Assembly (NCBI RefSeq): GCF_900107635.1
Contig: NZ_FNRD01000008.1
Span: 62,001-126,000 of the forward strand
DNA length: 64,000 bases
Direction of reading: 5' to 3'
Source of the DNA: Flavobacterium gillisiae
GTDB lineage: Bacteria > Bacteroidota > Bacteroidia > Flavobacteriales > Flavobacteriaceae
Shown in pieces: positions 1 through 10,151 of the stretch. How positions within the stretch are numbered: the stretch's first letter is position 1; each line of letters opens with the position of its first letter. The position numbers were made by a program, and so were the translations under genes. The notes beneath the pieces are model-generated. The model made no database searches and had not been told where the DNA came from. It was given only the letters and a program-made list of their open reading frames with translations.

Positions 1-2395
1 AATACCCAATTGGCAATCCTACTTGCATTCTAGACGGAGAGGGTTGTCCAACTCCGAAAGAGCCACCTTCGATAAATCCAGTACCGTTGTTCACTTCCAA
101 AACTTCATTTTTCAAGAAAGTAACATTGTACCCTACACTCATATTAAAATTTTCCGAAAATTTATTTTTATAATCTACAGAGAATTCAAGCCCCGAATTG
201 CGAACTGTACCTGCATTAACTGTAGGTGCAGAAGCTCCTGGAGCATAATTTCCTGTAATTCCTGAAACAGGAATGTTAGGAATTAATAAATCCTTACGAG
301 TATCAATAAAATAATCCGTTACAATAGAAACTTTATTATTGAATAATTTTAAATCCAATCCAACATCAAATTTTCTTGCCTCTTCCCATTTCAAGTCAGG
401 ATTAGCAATTTGACCTGTTGCAGTACCATTAACCAAAGAACCGTCAAAAACATAGGTTGCTTCTCCAGATAATAAACTTACATAACCATTATTTGGTATT
501 TGGTCATTTCCTAATGTACCATAACTAGCTCTTAATTTCATGAAATTGATTTTCTTGTCTTCACCAAAAAAGCCTTCATCTGAAATTACCCATCCTGCAG
601 TAAAAGAAGGAAAGTAACCTACTTTATTACCTGTACCAAATTTAGTAGAAGCATCACGTCTTATCATCCCTGACAAAAGGTATTTCCCTTTGAAATCATA
701 TTGCATTCTTCCAAAATAAGAAAGACGTCTTTCATCGTATGAGTAAGCGCTATTGGTTTTAGCATCTAATATTCCTGTGGTTAACGAAATATCAGCATAA
801 TCCCATGAATTATTAGGAACATCATATCCTGTAGCATACAAACCGCTACCCCATTCTTTAAAAATAGTGTTACCAATTGTGGTTACAAAATTGTGGTCAG
901 CAATTTTCTTAGTATAGGTAGCAAAGGCATCAAACGAATAATTATTATCATTTACTGCACCTTGAGTAACAGAACTTCTAACAACATCAAATACTTTTCC
1001 TCCGTAACTGATTTGTTTTGCAAAATCTCTTGATTTACTATTTGAACTATTAAATCCCATAGAACTAGACAATACCAAACCATCTATTAGTTTGTACTCT
1101 AATCCAAAGTTTCCGTTTAATTTTTTGAAATTGTAATCGTTATTCGTATTGGCAACTTGCGCCAATGGATTGATAATTTCATTTCCTAATCCTGTTGTGT
1201 TTGGCACTACTGTAAAATCACCATTCGCATTATAAGGACTCAATGTAGAAGGAATATTTAACGCATTAAACAAAACAGAACCTAATCCATTTTCACTTAA
1301 CGTTTTGCGGTTAAAATAAGTATAAATAACATTGGTTTTCAGTTTTAATTTATCACTTACATCGGCATTTAAAGAGACTCTGGCAGTATTTCTTAAAAAA
1401 CCAGATTTACTTTGACCTACAATTCCTTCTTGGTCTAAATGAGAACCGCTTACTGCATACGTAACTTTATCAGAACCACCAGAAATAGATAAATCGTGAT
1501 TGATGATAGGAACACCTTTACTGATAACTTCATTTTGCCAATTAGTGCCTTTCCCTAAACCGCTTACATTAGTATAAGGTAATGCTTTACCACCATTTGC
1601 GTAGCTTTCATTAAGCAACAACGCATATTCAGTAGCATTTAATAAATTTAATTTTTGAGAAGTTTCTTGAAAACCAGTATAGGTGTTATAAGAAATTCTA
1701 GATTTCGAATTCTTTTTTCCTGTTTTGGTCGTTATTAAGATAACTCCATTGGCACCGATAGTACCATATATGGCGGCTTGAGCATCTTTAAGAACTGTAA
1801 TTGACTCAATGTCATTAGGATTCAACAATCCTAATTCTCCAACATAACCATCAATAATAGTCGTCGGACGGTTTTCACCATTTGTAGCGATACCACGAAT
1901 TCTAATATCTAACGCAGCACCCGGGGAACCAGATTGTGTCGTAACATTCACACCCGAAACTGTTCCTTGTAAGGCTTGCTCAATTTTAACAGGCTTTAAA
2001 ATTTCTAGTGTCTTACTGTCTACAACAGAAACAGCACCAGTAATTTCTCTTCTTTTTTGACTACCATAACCAATAACAACAACTTCGTCTAAAGCTTTAG
2101 CATCGTCTTGCATCAAGACGCTCATATTATTATTACTAGCCGTTACTTTATATTCAAATGTTTTATATCCAATAAACGTAAAAACAACAACAGAACCTGA
2201 TGGAATTCCTTTTAAAGAAAATTTACCATCAAAATCAGTTGAGACTCCTTTATTGGTATTTTTAATTTGAACATTTACTCCTGGTATTGATAAACCAGAA
2301 CTGTTTTCTTTTACAGTTCCTCCAATATCAAAACTCTGGGCGAAACCAAAAGTAGAGAGGAATAGAAAAATAATTAATAGATAATTCGACTTCAT
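1..2395 (-). CDS. SusC/RagA-family TonB-dependent outer membrane receptor (3' end outside window)
   Basis: An open frame runs from an ATG at 2393-2395 leftward past the window edge, about 798 codons, so the C-terminal part of the barrel is missing. It opens with a signal peptide (MKSNYLLIIFLFLSTFGFAQ). A carboxypeptidase-regulatory-like domain follows at about residues 22-100, then the SusC linker ALDEVVVIGYGSQKRREITG and a plug domain with LNPNDIESITVLKDAQAAIYG and GANGVILITTKTGK. SusC proteins pair with a SusD lipoprotein to import oligosaccharides or peptides using TonB energy. The SusD gene should lie downstream, left of the window. There is no STN domain, unlike the receptor at 58.1 kb. 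The probable regulator is the gene at 3462-6263 on the same strand. The family is certain; the substrate is unknown. Confidence 0.93.
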   Translation of the reverse strand, partial: MKSNYLLIIFLFLSTFGFAQSFDIGGTVKENSSGLSIPGVNVQIKNTNKGVSTDFDGKFSLKGIPSGSVVVFTFIGYKTFEYKVTASNNNMSVLMQDDAKALDEVVVIGYGSQKRREITGAVSVVDSKTLEILKPVKIEQALQGTVSGVNVTTQSGSPGAALDIRIRGIATNGENRPTTIIDGYVGELGLLNPNDIESITVLKDAQAAIYGTIGANGVILITTKTGKKNSKSRISYNTYTGFQETSQKLNLLNATEYALLLNESYANGGKALPYTNVSGLGKGTNWQNEVISKGVPIINHDLSISGGSDKVTYAVSGSHLDQEGIVGQSKSGFLRNTARVSLNADVSDKLKLKTNVIYTYFNRKTLSENGLGSVLFNALNIPSTLSPYNANGDFTVVPNTTGLGNEIINPLAQVANTNNDYNFKKLNGNFGLEYKLIDGLVLSSSMGFNSSNSKSRDFAKQISYGGKVFDVVRSSVTQGAVNDNNYSFDAFATYTKKIADHNFVTTIGNTIFKEWGSGLYATGYDVPNNSWDYADISLTTGILDAKTNSAYSYDERRLSYFGRMQYDFKGKYLLSGMIRRDASTKFGTGNKVGYFPSFTAGWVISDEGFFGEDKKINFMKLRASYGTLGNDQIPNNGYVSLLSGEATYVFDGSLVNGTATGQIANPDLKWEEARKFDVGLDLKLFNNKVSIVTDYFIDTRKDLLIPNIPVSGITGNYAPGASAPTVNAGTVRNSGLEFSVDYKNKFSENFNMSVGYNVTFLKNEVLEVNNGTGFIEGGSFGVGQPSPSRMQVGLPIGY

Positions 2396-3093
2396 AATTT
2401 ATGTTTTTTGTGAATTATAAAAATAAGACAGAAACAAAACAATCTGTTAAAAATTACCTTTACAAAAAACATACATCGCAAAAAAAAACACATATTTTTA
2501 TTCATTTTGATAAAAACATACGAGTTTACTAAGGATTTAGGAATGAGACATTCACACATGATATAAGGAAAAATAGCTACTACAACGTGAATGTTGTGGT
2601 AATGTATAGTTTTATTGTCCCTTTTTATTAGTAACTATACAATTCAAATAATGAAAAAATAATCTATTCGATTAACTATTGACCAAAACACCACAAAACC
2701 CAAAAATTTTAACATTTAAAAATGAGCTTTGGATATCGATACGAGTCTAATAAAAATGGTTCTTTGGGCATTTTAACCATCATTTCATAATGAATCATAA
2801 AATGATTATATATTAAAATAATAGTTAAAATATTAGGGTGAAATTATTTTCGACCTATCGAATTTATCGTCTTGATGAAGCAGATGATCCAATTACACGC
2901 AAACAAATATCGATTAAATAAAAACCAATTACATACCTACCAAAGAATCACTGGATATAAGAAGATAAAGGATGTCATAATTTAAAACTACTGGTTAGTT
3001 CTTTTTGACGGAAATTAAAAATGTTTTTTTTAGTCAATAATAGCATGCTTACTAAAATTTGTTAGAACATCCATTTTTAATAGAAGTTAAACG
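2396..3093. other. Intergenic stretch of about 700 bases, no gene seen
   Basis: This very AT-rich stretch has stops in every frame and no convincing reading frame or hairpin terminator. It holds the 5' leader of the receptor at 1-2395 and probably its promoter, but no clear TAnnTTTG element was found close to the start. A short plus-strand frame near 2838 is too small and unlike anything recognisable. The stretch ends where the decayed T9SS fragment begins, so part of it may be eroded remains of that gene. Confidence 0.5.
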
Positions 3094-3450
3094 CTATCGT
3101 TTTAAGGTAAAATGAGACTTAAAGTTTTTATTAACTCCATTTTCAATATAATCGGTAGAAAACCAATAATCGTTTGATTGTAATTGTACGGTTGTCAGTA
3201 AATGCTTCTCCTTGTTGTATTAATAAATCCTCCCCTTTTACAAATTTACTTATGGTGGTGGCATAACCAACTAAAGAAGTACGTCCAGTCACAAGATTCG
3301 TAGCTTCTACAGCATACTTCTCTATTTTATTGGCATCATAAGTACTATTAATCGCATTAGGAATAAGTACCCCTTCAAAATACCAAGCAAAAATGTATTT
3401 ACTTGGATCCAGCTTTGTATCAAGAGTATAATTTAGTTTTTTTAGCTGTA
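3094..3450 (-). pseudogene. Remnant of a T9SS type B secreted protein (Ig-like piece joined to the C-terminal signal)
   Basis: Reading leftward, about 3180-3450 encodes a piece typical of Ig-like repeats in giant flavobacterial surface proteins (FAWYFEGVLIPNA, then YAVEATNLVTGRTSLVGYAT, then AFTDNRTITI). Near 3180-3190 the frame changes and the new frame reads NDYWFSTDYIENGVN...KSHFTLKR and stops at 3094-3096. That ending matches the last residues of the intact type B proteins at 46.9 and 50.2 kb (TDYWFIVTRADGKEYKGHFT, then LKR). About 60 residues of the usual C-terminal domain are absent. There is no start codon or signal peptide. The join falls in a short repeated stretch (ACAATTACAATC), consistent with an internal deletion. 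Seen: two frames and the conserved tail. Inferred: decay of a once larger gene. Confidence 0.75.
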
Positions 3451-3475
3451 TATAAGAAAAACTATACAGCTAAAA
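3440..3475. repeat. Perfect inverted repeat over a stop codon
   Basis: TTTTAGCTGTATA (3440-3452) and TATACAGCTAAAA (3463-3475) are perfect complements around a 10-base loop. The right arm contains the last codons and the stop (3462-3464) of the regulator gene. No U-tract follows on either strand, so it is not a classical intrinsic terminator. It may still protect or end the transcript. Confidence 0.6.
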
Positions 3476-6263
3476 TATACTCTACAAGACCTTGTTCATG
3501 AGACAACTCCATTTTTTTTCTCAAACGGTATCTTTTAATTTCGACACTGCGTACAGAAATATTCAATAATGGAGCAACTTCCTTAGAAGAGAGGTTCAAT
3601 CTTAGGTAGGCACAAAGTCTAAGATCATTTGGGGTTAAAGAAGGATGAGCCAATTTTATTTTTTTCAAGAAATCTTTGTCAGCACTGTCAAAAGCTTCTT
3701 TAAAGACATTCCAAGTATCGTCCTTGGAAATGTTTTTATTAATCGTTGAAATGACTGATTTTATACTTCTGCTTTCATTTTCATTTGTTTTCTTCAAATC
3801 TTCTTTGATGTAAGCTAACAATTCATTTTTACTGTTTAAACTCATCGTTGATACTGCTAATTCTCTACTTTTAGAATCTACATCCTGAGAAAGTTGTTCG
3901 TTTCTAATTCGCATCATCTGCTGTTCATTCTCTAATTCTTTTATCTCTAATAAAAGATTGTTTTCTTCAATCAGCTTTTCCTTCTGTTTATGATAATAAT
4001 TCCTATATGCTTTATGAATATAATACCCCATTACCAGGATGAAAACGAGATATATAAAAATCGCAAAGTTAGTTCGATACCAAGGTTTAAGAATCGTAAA
4101 CGAGTATATGGCGGTATTATCTAAAGTTGCATTCGCAAATTTTGCTTTAACTTTAAAGGAATAATCACCCGGCGGCAAGTTTTTAAAATTTACTGTAGGC
4201 TTTGCACTCCATTCACTCCACTGGTCTTGAAATCCTTTTAATAAATACTGGTACTCAACATTAATATATTTATTGTACTCCGGCACAGTATAACTAAAGC
4301 TAATGTTATTGTCATCGTACTTAAACTCCCCATTTTCTTTGATTGACTGACTAACAATGGTTTCATTCAGTTTGTTTATAGCTATGTTAGCTATTGAAAT
4401 AGTATAGTTTTTAAAACTAAGATCATTAATATTCATGATATAATAACCATCAGTTGTTCCTATAAGGTACTCAGACTTTGACAACTGCGCTATGTTTTCA
4501 TACCCCAACATTGAATTGGTCAATGACGAAGGAATAGAAATCACATTTTGCTTTAGCTGGTTATTAATTTTACTCAAAGAAAAATAATGAATATAATTTT
4601 TTGAAAACAACCAGATTTTATTCGAATCATCTAAAATCAATTTCCCCGATGTATATTCGTCTTTTTCAAAAACAGCACTTAATAACTTATCTTTTTCAAA
4701 TAGCTTGGTTTTATCATTTAACTTGAAAACACCTTCTTTGTAAGCGTAATAGATTTTATTATTAAATTTTACTAAACTGGCATTTTTTCCTTTTTTTGGA
4801 GTTTCATAAGAAGTAAAAGAACTTACTTTCGAAAATTTATTGTCTAATTGCAATCTAAAAACACCTTTATATTCATGACTGATATATATTTCATTTGTGT
4901 TTAAAATTTCAAAATACTTTGATGAATAGTCAAAACCTGCAATTTTGTTTCTAAAAGTCCATTGATTATTGATTTTTTCTAATACTGAAATACCATAGTA
5001 ATTTCCTTGAAGCAATAAGTCTTTTTTATGTGGAACAGCTTCAAACTTCCACGTTCCAGAAAAAGGAAAGATGTTTTTTGCAGTACCGTCTCCTACAACA
5101 AATGTTCCTGAGTCATGACCACAAAATAAACTTCCGTCATATTCAAATAAAGACCACACCTGACCTTTAGTCCCTGAAATTAATTTAAAAAAATCACTAC
5201 TGTGATAGTTTTTGTAGAATAACCCTTGATTTGTTCCAATATATAATTTACCATTATACAATTTAGAACAATAAACTGTTCCCAGAACACCTGTATTATC
5301 AACAAAATTATGAATAGGCGACTGAAGGTTAATACAGTTTATACCATTGTCTAGACCAGCCCAAAGATTTTTATCTGCATCTTCAAACAAGCATAATGCG
5401 GTATTATTACTCAGTCCTTGACTTTGCGTTATATGATATATTATTTTACCGACGCTATTTATAATAAAAATTCCATTCGATACTGTACCAATTGCAATCG
5501 TACCATCCGAAAGCAATTGACTACTATACACACTGCTTACTGACAACTGGACATCTGCTTCAGTTGAAAACTTAGACAAATCACTTCCTATTAGCGTATA
5601 AAATCCATTTAATTGGGTCTGGATTAAAAGTCCCTCATTGATAGAGATAATATTGATTATTCTATTCTTTATCAAAATAGGCTCCTCAGAAACTAATCGT
5701 CCTTTACCACTTTCAATTTCAAAAAGCTTTCCAGCAATCGTTTGAAAATAAATAGAATTATTTGTTTTAAACGATTTATTTACGCCTGTCTTAGGCGAAA
5801 TGATTTTAAAAGTGCCAGCCTTCGAATCATAGATATATATTCTATTCAACGACTGAAATATTACCCACTGATCTAAATTTAATATATTCCAAAATTGCTC
5901 GTCGTCGAGAATTTTATTTTTTATGGTTTGACTTAACGAAGTGTACTTAAGTTGTCCATCTGATTTTCTTGTCCAAAAACCAAATTCCATGTAACTCCCC
6001 GTATAAATTTTATTGTCTATTACTTTTACAGAACGAATTATTGTTTCATTAGGAGATGGATATAGCTTCCAGTTAGAACCATTATATTCCAAAAGTCCTT
6101 CATTGTTTGCAAAGAATAAATAATGATTTTGATCCTGAGAAATCATCCAATTTTGATTTCCTGCACCGTAGAAATTCGGTGTGTATTTCACAATTGGAGG
6201 CAACTCCTGTGAAAAAGCAAAAGAAGTAAGTAAAAAGAAAAGTATAAAAAAATTTGTTTTCAA
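3462..6263 (-). CDS. Periplasmic-sensor transcriptional regulator: two-component-type propeller, Y_Y_Y domain, LuxR-type HTH
   Basis: The 933-residue protein starts with a signal peptide (MKTNFFILFFLLTSFAFSQE). Residues about 25-620 are repeated propeller-type blades (for example LWAGLDNGINCINLQ, KLYIGTNQGLFY). A triple-tyrosine Y_Y_Y domain follows at about 645-730 (NISFSYTVPEYN, YLLKGFQDQWSEWSAKPTV), then one membrane span at about 735-757, a coiled coil at 765-810 and a LuxR/GerE-type helix-turn-helix at the end (LRLNLSSKEVAPLLNISVRS). There is no kinase or receiver domain, so it is a one-protein sensor rather than a hybrid two-component system. It lies on the same strand as the SusC gene at 1-2395 and is the obvious candidate to control it. 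The ligand is unknown. Confidence 0.88.
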   Translation of the reverse strand: MKTNFFILFFLLTSFAFSQELPPIVKYTPNFYGAGNQNWMISQDQNHYLFFANNEGLLEYNGSNWKLYPSPNETIIRSVKVIDNKIYTGSYMEFGFWTRKSDGQLKYTSLSQTIKNKILDDEQFWNILNLDQWVIFQSLNRIYIYDSKAGTFKIISPKTGVNKSFKTNNSIYFQTIAGKLFEIESGKGRLVSEEPILIKNRIINIISINEGLLIQTQLNGFYTLIGSDLSKFSTEADVQLSVSSVYSSQLLSDGTIAIGTVSNGIFIINSVGKIIYHITQSQGLSNNTALCLFEDADKNLWAGLDNGINCINLQSPIHNFVDNTGVLGTVYCSKLYNGKLYIGTNQGLFYKNYHSSDFFKLISGTKGQVWSLFEYDGSLFCGHDSGTFVVGDGTAKNIFPFSGTWKFEAVPHKKDLLLQGNYYGISVLEKINNQWTFRNKIAGFDYSSKYFEILNTNEIYISHEYKGVFRLQLDNKFSKVSSFTSYETPKKGKNASLVKFNNKIYYAYKEGVFKLNDKTKLFEKDKLLSAVFEKDEYTSGKLILDDSNKIWLFSKNYIHYFSLSKINNQLKQNVISIPSSLTNSMLGYENIAQLSKSEYLIGTTDGYYIMNINDLSFKNYTISIANIAINKLNETIVSQSIKENGEFKYDDNNISFSYTVPEYNKYINVEYQYLLKGFQDQWSEWSAKPTVNFKNLPPGDYSFKVKAKFANATLDNTAIYSFTILKPWYRTNFAIFIYLVFILVMGYYIHKAYRNYYHKQKEKLIEENNLLLEIKELENEQQMMRIRNEQLSQDVDSKSRELAVSTMSLNSKNELLAYIKEDLKKTNENESRSIKSVISTINKNISKDDTWNVFKEAFDSADKDFLKKIKLAHPSLTPNDLRLCAYLRLNLSSKEVAPLLNISVRSVEIKRYRLRKKMELSHEQGLVEYILAV

Positions 6264-6286
6264 TGGATGAGGATTTTATTACATTT

Positions 6287-6294
6287 CAAAAATA
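6287..6294 (-). promoter_or_regulatory. Bacteroidota -7 element before the sensor-regulator gene
   Basis: TATTTTTG on the minus strand fits TAnnTTTG exactly and lies 23 bases before the ATG at 6263. No good -33 TTTG is seen. Confidence 0.5.
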
Positions 6295-6443
6295 AAACTA
6301 AAAACGGAAATTATCGTGAGAAAGTTCTTTTTTAAACGACATGGCAAGAAAAATTAGGATTCTAAATCCAAAACTAATTTAAAATAATAGAATTAGCTAA
6401 AATTTGTGATTTGTTCAATCCCTTTTCTCTGTTCAAAATTGAT

Positions 6444-6451
6444 TACTTTTG
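6444..6451 (+). promoter_or_regulatory. Bacteroidota -7 element before uvrA
   Basis: TACTTTTG fits TAnnTTTG and lies 19 bases before the ATG at 6471. It rules against the in-frame TTG at 6411 as the start, because that codon would be upstream of the transcription start. Confidence 0.55.
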
Positions 6452-6470
6452 TGAAAATACATTATTTTTT

Positions 6471-9263
6471 ATGCAAGTTGACTTTTCCAAAATAGATCCA
6501 AAGAAAAACATAATTATAAAAGGGGCGCAAGTACACAATTTAAAGAATGTGGATGTTGTGATTCCACGCAACAAATTAGTTGTTATTACAGGTCTTTCCG
6601 GTTCCGGAAAATCCAGTTTGGCCTTTGATACTTTATATGCTGAGGGGCAACGCCGTTATGTAGAAAGTTTATCGTCTTATGCCAGACAATTCCTGGGAAG
6701 GTTAGACAAACCTAAAGTAGAATATATCAAAGGTATTGCACCTGCGATTGCCATTGAGCAAAAAGTAAACACTACAAACGCCCGTTCTACAGTGGGAACT
6801 TCTACTGAGATCTATGATTATATGAAATTGCTATTTGCCCGAATTGGGAGAACCTTTTCACCAATTTCAGGTCAAGAAGTAAAAAAGAACACGGTTACTG
6901 ATGTTGTTTCTGACGTCAAAAAATTTGATTTAGAGAGTAAATGGCTACTCCTTGCTCCAATTCATCTCGAAGAAGGGCGCAAACTAGAGGATAAACTAAA
7001 AGCATTACTGCATCAAGGGTTTGCTCGAATTTTAGTTGACAATCAAATGATTCGTTTAGACGAAATCGATCAGCATACACTTGACAATAAAGATATATTG
7101 CTAATCATTGACCGAATTGTAGTAAAAGACGAAGAGGAATTCTATAATCGTCTTGCAGATGCGGTACAAACCGCTTTCTATGAAGGAAAAGGCATCTGTC
7201 ATTTACAAGAATTAAATTCAGACACAAGGTTTTCTTATTCCAATAATTTTGAACTCGACGGAATCACTTTCTTGGCGCCAAATGTACACTTGTTTAGTTT
7301 CAATAATCCTTACGGTGCTTGTCCCGTATGTGAAGGATATGGAAACATAATAGGTATCGATGCTGAACTAGTTACCCCGAACACCTCTTTATCTGTATAT
7401 GAGAATGCCATTTTCCCTTGGAGGGGAGAAAGTATGAGTTGGTTCCGTGATGAACTAGTAAACAACGCTTACAAATTTGATTTCCCTATTCACAAACCTT
7501 TCTATCAATTGACCGAAGAACAGAAAGAGTTGATATGGAAAGGAAACCAATATTTTCAAGGTCTAAATGATTTTTTTAAAGAACTAGAAGAAAAAAATTA
7601 TAAAATACAAAATCGCGTCATGCTTAGTCGTTACCGCGGTAAAACCAAGTGCCATTCCTGCAAAGGAAAGCGTTTGCGCATTGAAGCTTCTTATGTAAAA
7701 ATCAATTCAAAAACGGTTTCTGACTTAGTGGATTTGCCAATAAAGCATTTAGTGACTTTTTTCGAAGGAATCGAATTGGATGTCTATGAAAAACAGATTG
7801 CAAGACGTTTGCTATTAGAAATCAATAACAGATTGTCTTTTTTAACTGAAGTAGGTTTAGATTACTTAACCTTAAATAGAAATTCTGCTACACTTTCAGG
7901 TGGAGAGTCGCAACGTATTAACTTGGCTACTTCACTAGGAAGTAGTTTAGTAGGATCGATGTATATTTTGGACGAGCCGAGTATTGGGTTACACCCAAAA
8001 GATACGGAACGATTAATAAAAGTCTTGATATCATTGCGTGATTTAGGCAATACGGTAATAGTTGTTGAACACGATGAGGATATTATGAAAGCTGCTGACA
8101 TGATTATTGATATTGGTCCAGAAGCTGGTTCATTCGGTGGAGAATTAGTAGCTCAAGGTACCTTTGAAGAAATTTTAAAATCAACTTCGCTAACTGCCAA
8201 ATATCTCAACGGAGATTTAGAAATTTCCATTCCTAAAAAACGTAGAAAATTCAAAAATTTTATTGAAATAAAAGGGGCGAGAGAAAATAACTTGCAAAAT
8301 ATTGATGTTACTTTCCCATTAGACGTATTAACTGTAATTACAGGTGTATCCGGAAGTGGAAAAAGTACGCTAATCAAGAAGATCCTGTTTCCTGCAATGC
8401 AAAAGAAACTAGATAACGCAGGCGAAAAAGCAGGTCAGTTTAGTGAGATATCAGGCTCTTTTTCACAAATAAAGCATATAGAGTATGTAGATCAAAATCC
8501 GATAGGGAGAAGCTCCCGTTCTAATCCAGTAACCTACATCAAGGCTTATGATGACATTAGAGAATTGTATGCAAAAGAGAAATTATCAAAAATAAGAGGA
8601 TATCTCCCAAAACATTTTTCTTTCAATGTAGATGGCGGTCGATGCGAAACTTGTAAAGGAGAAGGTTCCATCAATGTAGAAATGGTTTTTATGGCCGATG
8701 TTCAGCTACCTTGCGAAACCTGCAACGGCAAACGATTTAAGAAGGAAGTACTTGAAGTTACTTTTGCCGGAAAAAATATCAATGATATTCTGACCATGAC
8801 AATCGATGATGCAGTTGCTTTTTTCGAAACTAATGCCCAACAAAAAATCACACAGAAATTAAAACCATTGCAAGATGTTGGTTTGGGGTATGTTCAATTA
8901 GGACAATCCTCTTCTACTCTTTCTGGTGGTGAAGCCCAAAGAATAAAACTAGCTTCTTTTCTGGTAAAAGGAGCGACAAAAGAAAAAGCATTGTTTGTAT
9001 TTGACGAACCTACAACAGGATTGCATTTTCATGATATAAAGAAACTTTTAGCCTCTTTTGATGCGCTGATAGAGAAAGGACATTCGATAATGGTAATAGA
9101 ACACAATTTAGACCTTATAAAATGTGCAGATTGGATTATTGATTTAGGACCTGAAGGCGGAGAAAATGGAGGGCAATTACTAGCTGTAGGAACACCAGAG
9201 GAAATTGTAAAAAACAAAAAATCCATTACTGGCACTTACTTAAAAACAGCCTTAAAACTATAA
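6471..9263 (+). CDS. uvrA: UvrA, excinuclease ABC subunit A
   Basis: UvrA is the DNA-damage recognition ATPase of nucleotide excision repair and works as a dimer with UvrB. From the ATG at 6471 the protein has 930 residues, close to the usual 940. It has two ABC modules: Walker A motifs [12 protein letters not shown] and [10 protein letters not shown], signature motifs [12 protein letters not shown] and [12 protein letters not shown], and Walker B stretches [12 protein letters not shown] and [12 protein letters not shown]. The zinc-binding pairs are CPVCEGYGN with CHSCKGKRL and CETCKGEGS with CETCNGKRF. The open frame reaches back to a TTG at 6411, but that lies upstream of the promoter element and the extra 20 residues look untypical. 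The gene stands alone and ends in a strong terminator. Confidence 0.95.
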   Translation: MQVDFSKIDPKKNIIIKGAQVHNLKNVDVVIPRNKLVVITGLSGSGKSSLAFDTLYAEGQRRYVESLSSYARQFLGRLDKPKVEYIKGIAPAIAIEQKVNTTNARSTVGTSTEIYDYMKLLFARIGRTFSPISGQEVKKNTVTDVVSDVKKFDLESKWLLLAPIHLEEGRKLEDKLKALLHQGFARILVDNQMIRLDEIDQHTLDNKDILLIIDRIVVKDEEEFYNRLADAVQTAFYEGKGICHLQELNSDTRFSYSNNFELDGITFLAPNVHLFSFNNPYGACPVCEGYGNIIGIDAELVTPNTSLSVYENAIFPWRGESMSWFRDELVNNAYKFDFPIHKPFYQLTEEQKELIWKGNQYFQGLNDFFKELEEKNYKIQNRVMLSRYRGKTKCHSCKGKRLRIEASYVKINSKTVSDLVDLPIKHLVTFFEGIELDVYEKQIARRLLLEINNRLSFLTEVGLDYLTLNRNSATLSGGESQRINLATSLGSSLVGSMYILDEPSIGLHPKDTERLIKVLISLRDLGNTVIVVEHDEDIMKAADMIIDIGPEAGSFGGELVAQGTFEEILKSTSLTAKYLNGDLEISIPKKRRKFKNFIEIKGARENNLQNIDVTFPLDVLTVITGVSGSGKSTLIKKILFPAMQKKLDNAGEKAGQFSEISGSFSQIKHIEYVDQNPIGRSSRSNPVTYIKAYDDIRELYAKEKLSKIRGYLPKHFSFNVDGGRCETCKGEGSINVEMVFMADVQLPCETCNGKRFKKEVLEVTFAGKNINDILTMTIDDAVAFFETNAQQKITQKLKPLQDVGLGYVQLGQSSSTLSGGEAQRIKLASFLVKGATKEKALFVFDEPTTGLHFHDIKKLLASFDALIEKGHSIMVIEHNLDLIKCADWIIDLGPEGGENGGQLLAVGTPEEIVKNKKSITGTYLKTALKL

Positions 9264-9267
9264 AAAC

Positions 9268-9306
9268 AAAGCAGAAAAATCGTAACTGATTTTTCTGCTT
9301 TTTTAT
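9268..9306. terminator. Terminator between uvrA and the convergent barrel gene
   Basis: AAAGCAGAAAAATC (9268-9281) pairs perfectly with GATTTTTCTGCTTT (9288-9301) around a 6-base loop and is followed by a T run. The A-rich left flank lets it work for the opposing gene too. Confidence 0.88.
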
Positions 9307-9313
9307 ATATTCT

Positions 9314-10102
9314 CTAGAATCTATATCCTAAACTTAAACCGCTACGAATTCCTCCCCACGGCCCACTAATATTTAATGTTGCTCCATTTGCATTCGCTTT
9401 GGCATTAACATCAGATAAAGGAAGCTCTATTTTATCTAACTCCTTTTGCAGTTCTGCTTGTTCAAAAGTAGATAACGTCCCATCAGTGACACCTACAAAA
9501 TCCCCTTTCGAAGTACCATAATGAGGTCCGATGATCCACCAATCTAAAATAAGATTTTTACCTAAATTGAATTGTGCTCCAAATTGTAATCCAAACGTAT
9601 TTGCCGAGAGTTTACCTCCCATATCGATATCAGCTTGACCGCCTAGATCAGTTGTATAAGTAAAATTCACACCGGTAATATCGTATTGTAAATGTCTATA
9701 AAAAGGGGCAATATAAAATCCTTTACCATATCCTTTACCCAAATAAAATCGAACTTCAGGTGTGATTGCAGTGTACCCTAATTCCGCATTAGTAAACATA
9801 TTTTGCGTATCAGGATCACTTGATGCTAAATCATTTATTTGGCTTTTAAAAGGAACACTCCCTTTTGGTATAAAACTATATCCTAATACAAAACCTATAC
9901 GTTTTGTAAGACTTCTTTCATATTGAAATTGAAAATTCTTAAAAACAAGACTCGTTAAACTGATTTTAACATTGTTTTTTTTCGGTATAATCAATTCGTT
10001 ATTTATTGATAAAGAATCAATGGATGTTGCGGTATTCGTTTGCGAAGAAGCAATAAAAAAATTGAATAAAATTACTGTTAGAGTTAGTAAAATTTTTTTC
10101 AT
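9314..10102 (-). CDS. Outer membrane beta-barrel protein, DUF3575-like
   Basis: This 262-residue protein has a signal peptide (MKKILLTLTVILFNFFIASS, cut before QTN). Its body is rich in alternating aromatic and polar residues, with amphipathic strands such as YGKGFYIAPFYRHLQYDITG and NTFGLQFGAQFNLGKNLILD. It ends in GIRSGLSLGYRF, and a C-terminal Phe after alternating hydrophobics is the usual signal for barrel insertion by BamA. The pattern resembles the DUF3575 group of small outer membrane proteins in Bacteroidota. No enzymatic motif is visible. It is transcribed alone, converging on uvrA. The barrel assignment is good; the exact family is from memory. Confidence 0.7.
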   Translation of the reverse strand: MKKILLTLTVILFNFFIASSQTNTATSIDSLSINNELIIPKKNNVKISLTSLVFKNFQFQYERSLTKRIGFVLGYSFIPKGSVPFKSQINDLASSDPDTQNMFTNAELGYTAITPEVRFYLGKGYGKGFYIAPFYRHLQYDITGVNFTYTTDLGGQADIDMGGKLSANTFGLQFGAQFNLGKNLILDWWIIGPHYGTSKGDFVGVTDGTLSTFEQAELQKELDKIELPLSDVNAKANANGATLNISGPWGGIRSGLSLGYRF

Positions 10103-10151
10103 AAAAAATGGTGTATAATATTATTTTTGATTTAAATCGTACACAAATATA

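Noticed and set aside
6411..6470. N-terminal extension of UvrA from a TTG at 6411
   Set aside because: The stretch contains the -7 promoter element, and the ATG at 6471 gives the normal UvrA beginning.
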